Shown: positions 1 to 6,565, counted from the first letter of the stretch. The stretch is 7,408 bases of DNA from Gammaproteobacteria bacterium (GCA_030641695.1 DAOWGY010000178.1:1-7408), one strand, 5' to 3'. Notes: generated by a model from the sequence alone, not told the origin. Made by a program: numbers and translations.

Positions 1-1035
1 AGCGTCGTTGCCGGATGGACACTGGCATACATCGTCAAGAGTGTGACCGGTGCATTTTCGGGAGCAAGCGCTGAGGCCATTGCGGCCCAATTCGATAACT
101 TCGTGGGCGACTGGCGTCTCGTGGCCCTGTGTCACACTTTGTTTATGGGCCTGACGACTTTCGTGGTCGCCCGCGGTGTCGAACGGGGGCTCGAACAGGC
201 CGTTCGCTTCATGGTGCCGGCGTTGTTGGCTCTAATGATCGTGTTACTCGGATATTCGGCTTCGTCCGGGCATTTCGGCGAGGGCCTGGCGTTCATGTTC
301 ACCCCGGACTTTGACAAGCTCACATGGAACAGCGTACTGGCCGCAATGGGGCAGGCATTTTTCTCCTTGTCGATCGGCATGGGTGCGATCATGGCGTACG
401 GCGCGTACCTGCCGGAGGAAACGTCGATTACGACTGCTTCGGGCACGGTCGTAGCCGCGGATACATTGATCGCGATACTCGCTGGTCTGGTGATTTTCCC
501 GCTGGTGTTCGCAAACAATCTCGATCCGGGCGAAGGTCCGGGCCTGGTCTTTCAAACGCTGCCGTTGGCGCTCGGTCAAATGCCCGGCGGCGCGTTCTTC
601 TCGACACTGTTTTTTATCCTGCTGTCATTTGCCGCGTGGACCTCGGCGCTCGGCCTGATGGAGCCCGCCGTCGCGTGGCTGGTTGAACACCGCAATCGCA
701 CACGGGCGCAAGCCGCCGTAACGATCGGCGGACTGATCTGGGCACTGGGTTTTGGCACTGTTGTTTCCTTCAACGTGCTGGCCGACCTGAAGTTCCTGAA
801 GGGCACGATATTCGACAACCTCGATCATGTGACCAATAATCTCATGTTGCCCCTGGGCGGTTTGTTTATTGCTATTTTCGCGGGCTGGATAATGTGCAGG
901 AATTCTACCGCTGAAGAACTCGGCGGCGCTGGCTCAATTTATACGATCTGGCGCGCACTGGTCCGATATGTTGTTCCTGTCGCGATCCTGTTCGTATTTC
1001 TCAAATCGTCAGGTCTTCTGCCCGATTTCAGTTGA
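1..1035 (+). CDS. Sodium-dependent SNF/NSS-family transporter (partial, 5' end outside window)
   Basis: The reading frame is open from base 1 to a TGA at 1033-1035, giving 344 visible residues. The true start lies upstream. Members are inner-membrane Na+-coupled symporters for amino acids or related amines (LeuT fold). The fragment opens with SVVAGWTLAYIVKS, typical of TM3, and hydrophobic stretches then fit TM4 to TM11 with nothing after, as in 11-TM bacterial members. TM6 (about residues 116-130) carries GQAFFSLSIGMG, matching the unwound substrate-binding helix. TM8 carries A-A-W-T-S (residues 211-215), which aligns with the LeuT Na2-site residues Ala351, Thr354 and Ser355. TM1, with the remaining sodium ligands, is missing because of the window edge. 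The substrate cannot be named. The stop lies 28 bases before ratA on the same strand, so the two may be co-transcribed, although their functions are not obviously linked. Family assignment is confident. Confidence 0.93.
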   Translation, partial: SVVAGWTLAYIVKSVTGAFSGASAEAIAAQFDNFVGDWRLVALCHTLFMGLTTFVVARGVERGLEQAVRFMVPALLALMIVLLGYSASSGHFGEGLAFMFTPDFDKLTWNSVLAAMGQAFFSLSIGMGAIMAYGAYLPEETSITTASGTVVAADTLIAILAGLVIFPLVFANNLDPGEGPGLVFQTLPLALGQMPGGAFFSTLFFILLSFAAWTSALGLMEPAVAWLVEHRNRTRAQAAVTIGGLIWALGFGTVVSFNVLADLKFLKGTIFDNLDHVTNNLMLPLGGLFIAIFAGWIMCRNSTAEELGGAGSIYTIWRALVRYVVPVAILFVFLKSSGLLPDFS

Positions 1036-1063
1036 TTGATCGTAACAGGTGGCGCGCGTTGTC

Positions 1064-1516
1064 ATGCGAAAGGTAAGCCGTAGTGCCCTGGTGCCGTTTT
1101 CGGCGCATCAGATGTACGTGCTGGTCGAGGATGTCGAATCCTACCCGACCTTTCTGCCCTGGTGCAGCGCGGCAGAGTTACACTGGCGCGACGGCGACCT
1201 TCTCGAAGGATCTGTCGAAATGAATCGAGCCGGCTTGCGGCGCACGTTTCGAACGCGCAATACGATGCGGGAAAATGAGGCCATCGACATGACGCTCGTC
1301 GATGGTCCGTTCAGCCACTTGGCTGGCGGTTGGGGATTTCAGGCACTCGGTGAATCAGGTTGCAAGGTTTCGCTGGACCTCGAGTTCGAAGTAAAAAGTC
1401 GAACGACGGATCGATTACTGGGCCGGTACTTCGAGGAAATCTGCAACTCACTTGTCGATGCTTTCGTGCGACGTGCGGAAGATGTCTACACCTCGAACGA
1501 TGCGCACGATGGCTGA
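1064..1516 (+). CDS. ratA: RatA/COQ10-like START-domain protein (SRPBCC fold)
   Basis: The product is 150 aa, the usual length for RatA. The N-terminus (MRKVSRSALVPFS) aligns closely with E. coli RatA, followed by the family pattern MYVLVEDVESYPTFLPWC (18-35), GPFSHLAGGW (81-90) with its W-x-F strand, and a long C-terminal helix LLGRYFEEICNSLVDAFVRR. The SRPBCC/START fold forms a hydrophobic ligand pocket. Homologues of yeast Coq10 bind ubiquinone, and in E. coli the protein has been called a ribosome-association toxin, a role that is disputed. A ubiquinone-chaperone role is the better inference here. ATG 1064 is preferred over the in-frame GTG at 1049: AGGTGG at 1047-1052 makes a plausible ribosome binding site for 1064, the GTG lies inside it, and homology begins at 1064. 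The 3' end overlaps rnfH by 8 bases, suggesting translational coupling. Confidence 0.92.
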   Translation: MRKVSRSALVPFSAHQMYVLVEDVESYPTFLPWCSAAELHWRDGDLLEGSVEMNRAGLRRTFRTRNTMRENEAIDMTLVDGPFSHLAGGWGFQALGESGCKVSLDLEFEVKSRTTDRLLGRYFEEICNSLVDAFVRRAEDVYTSNDAHDG

Positions 1517-1817
1517 TCAAATCGCCGTCGAACTGGTGATCGCAACTCCGCAATCGCAATTGCTGTTGGCCCTCGAGGTCGACCATGGTGTGACCGTGGC
1601 AGACGTAATCTCACGGGCATCTGTCGCTGAGCAATTCCCGGACCTGCACGTGTCGGAGCTGTTGGTCGGCGTGTGGGGCAGGCAAGTATCTCGAGACCAC
1701 GTCGTCAGCGACGGCGATCGCATCGAAATCTACAGACCGTTGCAGATCGATCCACGTGAGGCGCGACGGACACTCGCGGAACTGGGACGCACGATGGGCC
1801 AGTCGCCCGAAGACTAG
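1509..1817 (+). CDS. rnfH: RnfH family protein (UPF0125, ubiquitin-like beta-grasp)
   Basis: This 102-aa protein starts at ATG 1509, inside the end of ratA (shared ATGGCTGA). The start is chosen because family members begin just before the first beta strand (here IAVELVIATPQSQ). The frame is open further upstream, with an ATG at 1452 and others, but those would add an unrelated N-terminus. Family hallmarks are VGVWGRQV (53-60), DGDRIEIYRPL (68-78) and DPREARR (81-87). RnfH is named for its neighbourhood with rnf electron-transport genes in some bacteria. Its biochemical role is not established, and the ratA-rnfH pair is widely conserved in proteobacteria. No ribosome binding site is visible at a suitable distance, so coupling to ratA translation is likely. 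The stop lies only 8 bases from the convergent bamE stop. Confidence 0.9.
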   Translation: MADQIAVELVIATPQSQLLLALEVDHGVTVADVISRASVAEQFPDLHVSELLVGVWGRQVSRDHVVSDGDRIEIYRPLQIDPREARRTLAELGRTMGQSPED

Positions 1818-1825
1818 CGGGTCGT

Positions 1826-2164
1826 TCAGAGCGCCGGACTGAGTTCCTGATTGCGGCGAATTTCGCTGACTTTGTCGTCGTCGAACAGGATCGATATCCA
1901 GCGTTTGGCGCTGGCATCGTTGCGACCGATCTTGACGTAGTAAACGTAGTCCCAGCGATTCATATGGAACGGATCATCGATCATCGGCGTTCCAAGCAGA
2001 AATCGAATCTGGTTGCGGGTCATTCCAACCTCGACCTGATCGAGATCTTCTTCCTCGACGATATTTCCCTGCGATATATTGGCGCGATACACGCAGCCGG
2101 ACATGGCAAGTACAGTGGCCAGTAACAGTACGACGAGAATTGATTTGGGTGTAACGAGTTGCAT
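1826..2164 (-). CDS. bamE: Outer membrane protein assembly factor BamE (SmpA/OmlA lipoprotein)
   Basis: This 112-aa lipoprotein belongs to the BAM complex, which folds beta-barrel proteins into the outer membrane. It has a positively charged N-terminus with Lys7, a hydrophobic core (about 9-21) and a lipobox ending in SGC with Cys24 as the lipidation site. The -3 residue is Met rather than the more common Leu. The mature part carries the SmpA/OmlA signatures YRANISQGN (26-34), VEVGMTRNQIRFLLGTP (44-60), where E. coli BamE has a very similar GMT-x-x-Q-V-x-x-x-LG-x-P, and the strand WDYVYYV (71-77). Serine and Asp residues right after Cys24 are absent, so normal Lol export to the outer membrane is expected. 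It is divergent from fur, the arrangement known from Pseudomonas (omlA-fur). No clear ribosome binding site precedes the ATG. Confidence 0.94.
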   Translation of the reverse strand: MQLVTPKSILVVLLLATVLAMSGCVYRANISQGNIVEEEDLDQVEVGMTRNQIRFLLGTPMIDDPFHMNRWDYVYYVKIGRNDASAKRWISILFDDDKVSEIRRNQELSPAL

Positions 2165-2321
2165 TGAGGAAAAGGATTCCGTGCCGAGTGTCCTGCAGAC
2201 GTTCGTGCCGCTAGAGCCCGGCTGCCATCTGCGTCATAATAGGCGCGCATCATACCTTCTTGCCCAGCAGCACGATAGACGCTTGTCCGTCGTGCCAATC
2301 GTGCCATCAGAGATATCGCAA
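2165..2321. promoter_or_regulatory. Divergent bamE/fur intergenic region with weak promoter candidates
   Basis: This 157-base stretch must hold the promoters of both bamE (-) and fur (+). The best AT-rich spot is around 2235-2254. On the + strand CATAAT (2235-2240) is a 5/6 match to a -10 box, with a poor -35 (TAGAGC, 2212-2217) 17 bases upstream. On the - strand TATTAT (2241-2236) and TATGAT (2254-2249) each match 5/6 but lack good -35 boxes. No Fur box close to GATAATGATAATCATTATC was found, so Fur autoregulation is not supported by the sequence. The exact promoters remain unassigned. Confidence 0.35.
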
Positions 2322-2741
2322 ATGGAGCAACGTCAGGAACTACGCAAAGCCGGTCTGAAAATTACTTTGCCGCGCCTCAAGATCCTTGAAATCCTCGAAG
2401 CTGCGGCCAGCCGCCATATGAGTGCCGAGGATATTTACAAGGAGCTGTTGGATTCCGGCGAGGAGATTGGTCTCGCGACCGTGTATCGGGTACTGACACA
2501 GTTCGAGGCGGCCGGTCTCGTGACACGGCACAATTTCGAGGGCGGTCACTCGGTGTTCGAACTGGATGATGGCGAGCATCATGACCATTTGGTCTGCATC
2601 GAAACGGGCGAGGTCGTCGAATTCTTCAGCGACGAGATCGAGCGCTTGCAGCGGGAAATCGCCGAGAGGCATGGCTTCGAGTTGCTCGATCACAGTCTCG
2701 TGCTGTACGTGAAGCGTGGAGAGAAGTCCGACACCGATTGA
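2322..2741 (+). CDS. fur: Ferric uptake regulator Fur
   Basis: The 139-aa protein is the iron-responsive repressor of uptake genes. The N-terminal winged helix (1-80) closely matches E. coli Fur: KAGLKITLPRLKILEIL, SAEDIYKEL, GEEIGLATVYRVLTQFEAAG with the recognition helix, and TRHNFEGGHSVFEL. The C-terminal dimerisation domain carries the metal ligands His32, Glu80, His86, His87, His89, Glu100, Glu107 and His124. Of the Cys pair seen in E. coli (CxxC after HHDHL), only Cys92 is present and the second position is Thr95. The C-terminal cysteines are also absent, so a Cys4 structural zinc site cannot form. This resembles Pseudomonas Fur. ATG 2322 is chosen by homology. The frame stays open upstream to 2079, but that would run antisense into bamE. 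The upstream CAGAGA is only a weak ribosome binding site. Confidence 0.96.
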   Translation: MEQRQELRKAGLKITLPRLKILEILEAAASRHMSAEDIYKELLDSGEEIGLATVYRVLTQFEAAGLVTRHNFEGGHSVFELDDGEHHDHLVCIETGEVVEFFSDEIERLQREIAERHGFELLDHSLVLYVKRGEKSDTD

Positions 2742-2764
2742 CGCGGGCTCAGGCGCGTTTTTTT
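2740..2764 (+). terminator. Probable intrinsic terminator of fur, overlapping the recN 3' end
   Basis: A GC-rich stem ACGCG (2741-2745) pairs with CGCGT (2754-2758), with a possible extra G-T wobble (2740/2759) and an 8-base loop. It is followed without a gap by T2758-T2764, a run of seven Ts. This is the classic layout of a Rho-independent terminator for transcripts leaving fur. The stem is short (5 bp), so strength is uncertain. The T-run is the complement of the two AAA lysine codons near the recN C-terminus. The opposite strand has no T-run after the hairpin, so it should not terminate recN. Confidence 0.6.
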
Positions 2765-4431
2765 GGCACCCCTGCCAGCATTTCAGCCGCATGCTCGCGG
2801 GTCTTGTTCGTTATTTCGACACCACCCAGCATGCGCGCCAGTTCGTCGATACGTTCGTCTTGATTGAGCGTATGGATGCCCGTACGAGTCGCCTTGCCGT
2901 CGGTGACCTTGCTGATCCGAATATGTTGGCCCGCAAGGCTCGCGACTTGTGGCAAATGCGTGACGCACAAAACCTGCCGCTTGTTGCCGAGTTCTGCGAG
3001 TCTGCGTCCGACCATTTCGGCCACGCCGCCACCAACACCACTGTCGACCTCGTCGAAGACCATCGTCGGAATGCTGCTGCCATCGCTGGCGACGACCTGG
3101 ATTGCGAGGCTCATGCGTGACAGTTCGCCGCCCGAGGCGACTCGTGACAACGGCATCGGCGGCTGGCCGGGATTGGCGCTGATTTGAAATTCGATGTCGT
3201 CAATCCCGGTGGCACGCGCCGCAGTGTCCGGGAGCAAACTAATCTTGACCCTGAAGACGCCACCCGGCATGCCGAGTCCGGCCATTGTCCCGCTGACGGC
3301 GCCGGAAAAATCCTCGGCTGCATGTTTTCGTTGTCGTGACAGTTCACCGGCATGGTCGCGGTAGATTCGCGCTGCAACGACAACTTCCTGCTGCAGTTCC
3401 CTGCCACGTTCCTCGGCGTGATTGAGTTCGTCGTGCTCGTGTCGCAGGCGCTCCACGAGGTCGGGCAATTCCTGTGGCGTCACGCGGTGCTTGCGGGAAA
3501 TCGACTGCATGGAATCGAGCCGCTCCTCGACCTGGTTCTGCCGCTGCGGATCCATGTCGATCGCATCGCCGTAGCGCCGCAGGGTATCCGAGGCTTCGGC
3601 CACCTGGATACTCGCACTGTCGAGAAGTTCGACAACCGGCTTCAGTTCGTTGTCATACTCCACCAGGCTCTCGACCGAACGTTCTGCGCCAGCGAGCAAG
3701 CTTGCGACATTTGCTGCGTCATCATCAGATAGTCCCGCGAGCGCGGTGGTGACTCCCTCAACGAGGCGTCCGCTGTTCGCAAGCTTCTGGCGCTCGGCCT
3801 GTAGCTCGTCCATCTCCCCAGGCCGCGCGTCAAGTGTTTCCAGTTCCTGCAGCTGAAATGTAAGCAAATCGATTCGCGACGCCCGGTCAGCGTCGGCCAG
3901 CTGCAGCGCGTCGAGCCTTTCGAGCAGGGACTTCCATTGCACGAACGCCGATGCGGTCTGTTCGCGTTTTTCGATCAGCCCACCGTAATGATCGAGGAGG
4001 TCGCGCTGCACGGCGCGCCGCCCGAGTGACTGGTGGAACTGCTGGCCATGAATGTCGATGAGCAACTCACCCAGGACTTTCAGCTGTTGCACGGGCACGG
4101 CGTTGCCATTGATAAACGCACGCGACCGGCCATCCGCGTTAATGACCCTGCGCAGAAGGCATTGTTCGTCCTCGTCAAGTGCCTGGTCCTGTAGCCACGT
4201 CCTCGCGTCAGGTAATGCTGTCACGTCGAATTCAGCGCTGAATTCTGCGCGCTTCGCGCCGGAGCGCACCAGCTTGTTACTGCCACGCTCACCGAGAACC
4301 AGCCCGAGCGCATCGATGAGGATCGACTTGCCAGCACCGGTTTCTCCCGTCAGCACAGTCATCCCGGGATCGAACTCGGCCGCGATTCGATCCACAATCG
4401 CGAAGTCCCGAATTTGCAGGTTGACGAGCAC
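2749..4431 (-). CDS. recN: DNA repair protein RecN
   Basis: This 560-aa, SMC-like ATPase acts in recombinational repair of double-strand breaks; E. coli RecN is about 553 aa. The N-terminal head has MLVNLQIRDFAIV and the Walker A motif GETGAGKS (29-36). The middle (about 150-370) is rich in charged and Leu/Gln residues, as expected for the coiled-coil arms. The C-terminal head has the ABC signature SGGELSR (433-439), Walker B ending in FDEVDSGVGG with Asp460 and Glu461, and the H-loop CVTHLPQVA with His492. The start is GTG (4431-4429), supported by homology beginning at the second codon. It lies two bases after the nadK stop, so translation is probably coupled to nadK. The C-terminal codons overlap the terminator of the convergent fur gene; the two stops are 7 bases apart. 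Confidence 0.96.
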   Translation of the reverse strand: MLVNLQIRDFAIVDRIAAEFDPGMTVLTGETGAGKSILIDALGLVLGERGSNKLVRSGAKRAEFSAEFDVTALPDARTWLQDQALDEDEQCLLRRVINADGRSRAFINGNAVPVQQLKVLGELLIDIHGQQFHQSLGRRAVQRDLLDHYGGLIEKREQTASAFVQWKSLLERLDALQLADADRASRIDLLTFQLQELETLDARPGEMDELQAERQKLANSGRLVEGVTTALAGLSDDDAANVASLLAGAERSVESLVEYDNELKPVVELLDSASIQVAEASDTLRRYGDAIDMDPQRQNQVEERLDSMQSISRKHRVTPQELPDLVERLRHEHDELNHAEERGRELQQEVVVAARIYRDHAGELSRQRKHAAEDFSGAVSGTMAGLGMPGGVFRVKISLLPDTAARATGIDDIEFQISANPGQPPMPLSRVASGGELSRMSLAIQVVASDGSSIPTMVFDEVDSGVGGGVAEMVGRRLAELGNKRQVLCVTHLPQVASLAGQHIRISKVTDGKATRTGIHTLNQDERIDELARMLGGVEITNKTREHAAEMLAGVPKKRA

Positions 4432-4433
4432 GA

Positions 4434-5333
4434 CTAGTTTTGTTCGTCCGACTGGACTCGCTTGCGCGTATCGCGACCCCAGAAAAGTTTCGACCGAAGG
4501 ATGTCGTAGAAGTCGTAACCAGGCGGGTGCACCAGTGTCAGGCGGCTGTCGGATGCCGCGATCTGCAACTTGTCCTCTGGTCGTATCTCACCGATCGAAT
4601 GCCCGTCCACGGTGATTTCCGCCCGAATGTTTTCACGCTCGAGTAATCTTACTTCTATTGGATGACCGGCCGGTATCACAATCGGACGATCCGAAAGTGT
4701 GTGCGGGGCGACTGGCACCACCACGACGGCATCGAGTTGCGGCTCGATGATCGGGCCGCCGCAACTCAGCGCATACGCGGTCGAACCTGTGGGCGTTGCG
4801 ACGACAAGACCGTCGCCGGCGTGCGTATTGACGTACCGATCGGCGACTCTCGTCACGAAGTCCAGCATGCGTCCTGTGTCGCGGCGTTGCAGGACAACGT
4901 CGTTCAGCGCCGACCTGGTAACGTCATCGCTGCCAGGTCGAACCAGTTTCGCCTCGAGCAACAAACGGGCATCGGTTGAGTAATTGCCGGCGAGCACATT
5001 GTCGACGCTGTCGAGCATTTCTTCGGGCGTCACATCGGCAAGAAAACCAAGACGGCCGCGGTTGATACCGAGCAAAGGAACATTACTGCTGCGTGCTCGC
5101 TGTCCCGCGTAAAGCATTGTGCCGTCGCCACCGATGGCGATGACCAGGTCCGAGTTGCCGGCCAGTTCGGTTTCGGGCATTCGCGTTGCCGCAAACTTGA
5201 GTGACATATCGTCTGCGGCCAGCACTTCGACGCCAGCTTTTGCCAAATGCTTCGCAAGTACGACCATCGGCTCCGAAACGCGCGGATCCTTGTGACGGCC
5301 GAGCAAGGCTATTTTTTTGAACTGGGTGCCCAT
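4434..5333 (-). CDS. nadK: NAD kinase (ATP-NAD 2'-phosphotransferase)
   Basis: This 299-aa cytosolic enzyme phosphorylates NAD+ to NADP+; E. coli NadK is 292 aa. Diagnostic motifs in order are GGDGTML (68-74) with catalytic Asp70, LGINRGRLGFLAD (88-100), the N-D pair in SALNDVVLQR (141-150), and the glycine-rich block GDGLVVATPTGSTAYALSCG (173-192) followed by GP, then the late VDGH (242-245). The residue aligned with E. coli Arg175, linked in published work to discrimination against NADH, appears to be Ala172. The ATG at 5333 gives the expected N-terminus (FKKIALLGRH). It lacks an obvious ribosome binding site. nadK is the first gene of a nadK-recN operon and is divergent from hrcA. Confidence 0.96.
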   Translation of the reverse strand: MGTQFKKIALLGRHKDPRVSEPMVVLAKHLAKAGVEVLAADDMSLKFAATRMPETELAGNSDLVIAIGGDGTMLYAGQRARSSNVPLLGINRGRLGFLADVTPEEMLDSVDNVLAGNYSTDARLLLEAKLVRPGSDDVTRSALNDVVLQRRDTGRMLDFVTRVADRYVNTHAGDGLVVATPTGSTAYALSCGGPIIEPQLDAVVVVPVAPHTLSDRPIVIPAGHPIEVRLLERENIRAEITVDGHSIGEIRPEDKLQIAASDSRLTLVHPPGYDFYDILRSKLFWGRDTRKRVQSDEQN

Positions 5334-5472
5334 GTTGGATTCATATGTGTGATCGCCGTGGGACGACGATTATGGTGATTGTTGCAAACCCTTGACCGGC
5401 CGCCAAGCCGTTGTTAGCGTGTTGCAATACGGTAACACAGCGAGCTGTCTCAGCAGTTTCTGTTTCTTGCGA
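5334..5472. promoter_or_regulatory. Divergent nadK/hrcA intergenic region
   Basis: This 139-base region should hold promoters for nadK-recN (-) and hrcA (+). For hrcA, TTGACC (5392-5397) matches the -35 consensus at 5/6, and TAGCGT (5415-5420) follows after 17 bases but is a weak -10 (3/6). For nadK, CATAAT (5374-5369 on the - strand) is a 5/6 -10 without a good -35. No sigma-32-type promoter, SOS (LexA) box or CIRCE element is recognisable here. An imperfect dyad (5417-5441) and a short GCTG-TCT-CAGC repeat (5444-5454) lie between the candidate hrcA promoter and its start. Confidence 0.4.
5417..5441. repeat. Imperfect inverted repeat upstream of hrcA
   Basis: GTGTT (5419-5423) and AACAC (5434-5438) form an exact 5-bp inverted repeat with a 10-base spacer. 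If A5439 is skipped, flanking GC (5417-5418) and GC (5440-5441) extend the symmetry. It overlaps the weak -10 candidate for hrcA, so it could be an operator. It does not match the CIRCE sequence (TTAGCACTC-N9-GAGTGCTAA) beyond a shared TTAGC at 5414-5418. A repeat this short could occur by chance. Confidence 0.3.
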
Positions 5473-6531
5473 ATGTCGGCAGAAGCAATCAAATCATTAC
5501 CCAACGAGCGCGCCAGCCACTTGTTGCGCGTTCTCATTCAGCGCTATATCCGCGAAGGTGAGCCCATTGGCTCACGCACCCTGTCGAAAGACTCCGGGCT
5601 GGATCTCAGTCCTGCGACGATTCGCAATGTCATGTCCGACCTCGAGGAGATGGGCCTCGTCGCCGCACCGCACACCTCGGCGGGACGCATACCGACGTCC
5701 AAAGGCTACCGGTTGTTCGTGGATACGCTGGTGCGTTATCGCCAGCCGAAAGACAACGATATGCGCAAGCTGCAAACGCGCCTGCGTACCAACGTCGATG
5801 ATCCAGGCGCTCTGATTGGCTCCGTTTCCAGGATGTTGTCGGATATTACGAGCCTTGCCGGTGTCGTCACCGTGCCACGTGGCCGGCATCCGACGCTGCG
5901 GCAGATCGAATTCTTGCCACTGTCAGATTGTCGTGTATTGGTGATTCTTGTAATCAACGATCGCGAAGTGCAAAACCGGATACTGCAGCTGGATCGGGAC
6001 TTCAGCGAATCGGAGCTGATACAGGCGGCGAATTTCATCAACGACAAGTACGCGGGCCTCGACATGATGCAGGTTCGCGACCAGCTCCTCATTGATCTCG
6101 ATAAGGTTCGGGATTCGATGAATCAAGCCATGCTCGACATTATTTCCATCGCGCAGTCTGCGGTGGAGGGGGCCGCGCATCCGGGCGGTGAGTTCGTATT
6201 GGCAGGCGAGACCAATTTGATGGATTTCGCCGAGCTGTCGGATATTGAGACACTGCGCAATTTGTTTGACGCGTTTTCCAAAAAGCGCCTCATCCTCGAC
6301 CTTATGGACCGCAGCATCCACGCGCATGGTGTGCAGGTGTTCATTGGCGAAGAGTCCGGTTTCAGAATCCTGGACGACTGCAGCGTGGTTACCGCGCCCT
6401 ACCATATCGACGATGACACGATCGGTGTGCTCGGCGTAATCGGTCCGACGAGAATGGCTTATGACCGCGTTGTGCCCATCGTCGACATCACGGCACGGTT
6501 GCTGGGCTCAGCGCTTGGCCAGCGCGGCTAA
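5473..6531 (+). CDS. hrcA: Heat-inducible transcription repressor HrcA
   Basis: The 352-aa repressor is close to the family length of about 345 aa. In other bacteria HrcA binds CIRCE operators of chaperone genes and is kept active by GroEL. The N-terminal winged helix includes RYIREGEPIGSRTL (24-37), the recognition segment LSPATIRNVMSDLEEMG (45-61) and HTSAGRIPTSKGYRLFVD (67-84), all hallmarks of the family. The central GAF-like and dimerisation parts follow (for example ITSLAGVVTVP and QIEFLPLSDCRVLVIL), ending in GVLGVIGPTRMAYDRVVPIV. ATG 5473 is chosen by homology. The frame is open back to a TTG at 5392, but that 27-residue addition does not resemble HrcA. No ribosome binding site is evident. 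It heads the hrcA-grpE-dnaK cluster, and no terminator follows it. Confidence 0.95.
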   Translation: MSAEAIKSLPNERASHLLRVLIQRYIREGEPIGSRTLSKDSGLDLSPATIRNVMSDLEEMGLVAAPHTSAGRIPTSKGYRLFVDTLVRYRQPKDNDMRKLQTRLRTNVDDPGALIGSVSRMLSDITSLAGVVTVPRGRHPTLRQIEFLPLSDCRVLVILVINDREVQNRILQLDRDFSESELIQAANFINDKYAGLDMMQVRDQLLIDLDKVRDSMNQAMLDIISIAQSAVEGAAHPGGEFVLAGETNLMDFAELSDIETLRNLFDAFSKKRLILDLMDRSIHAHGVQVFIGEESGFRILDDCSVVTAPYHIDDDTIGVLGVIGPTRMAYDRVVPIVDITARLLGSALGQRG

Positions 6532-6545
6532 GCAAAAAAATCTAC

Positions 6546-6554
6546 TGATAAAAT
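6546..6554 (+). promoter_or_regulatory. Possible vegetative extended -10 promoter for grpE
   Basis: TGATAAAAT combines an extended TGn element (6546-6548) with TAAAAT (6549-6554), a 5/6 match to the sigma-70 -10 consensus. The expected -35 position (6526-6531) falls on the hrcA stop region and is poor. It sits about 20 bases upstream of the much better sigma-32-type promoter and could supply basal grpE expression. Confidence 0.3.
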
Positions 6555-6565
6555 ACCTCGATGTG

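Noticed and set aside
1049..1063. GTG start for ratA five codons upstream
   Set aside because: It lies within AGGTGG, which fits as the ribosome binding site for ATG 1064, and homology with RatA begins at 1064.
1452..1508. Longer start for rnfH inside ratA
   Set aside because: The added 19 residues have no match to the RnfH family, whose first strand begins right after the ATG at 1509.
1049..1817. ratA-rnfH as a new toxin-antitoxin pair
   Set aside because: Both are recognised conserved families found as neighbours in many proteobacteria. The historical RatA/RatB toxin-antitoxin label is not supported by anything seen here.
1804..1822. CCCG/CGGG repeat at the rnfH-bamE junction as a terminator
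   Set aside because: The stem is only 4-5 bp with an 8-base loop and there is no T-run on either strand.
2235..2254. Fur box between bamE and fur
   Set aside because: The AT-rich patch CATAAT...CATCAT is interrupted by GC-rich sequence and matches the 19-base Fur consensus poorly.
2079..2321. 81-codon upstream extension of the fur frame
   Set aside because: Fur homology starts precisely at ATG 2322, and the extension runs through the intergenic region into antisense bamE with no Fur-like sequence.
3352..3732. 126-codon open frame on the + strand inside recN
   Set aside because: It is antisense to the recN coiled-coil region. Its long length reflects codon bias of the real gene, with no ribosome binding site or homology.
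4052..4615. 187-codon open frame on the + strand, antisense to recN and nadK
   Set aside because: It is fully covered by two strongly conserved genes on the other strand, has a Ser/Arg/Pro-rich shadow composition and resembles no known family.
5392..5472. 27-codon N-terminal extension of hrcA from a TTG start
   Set aside because: HrcA proteins begin just before the NERASHLL-type segment, and the extension covers the probable promoter region.
6511..6540. GCGCT-TGGCC-AGCGC hairpin and A-run after hrcA as a terminator
   Set aside because: On the + strand the hairpin is followed by As, not Ts. On the - strand the T-run comes before the hairpin, so neither direction fits.
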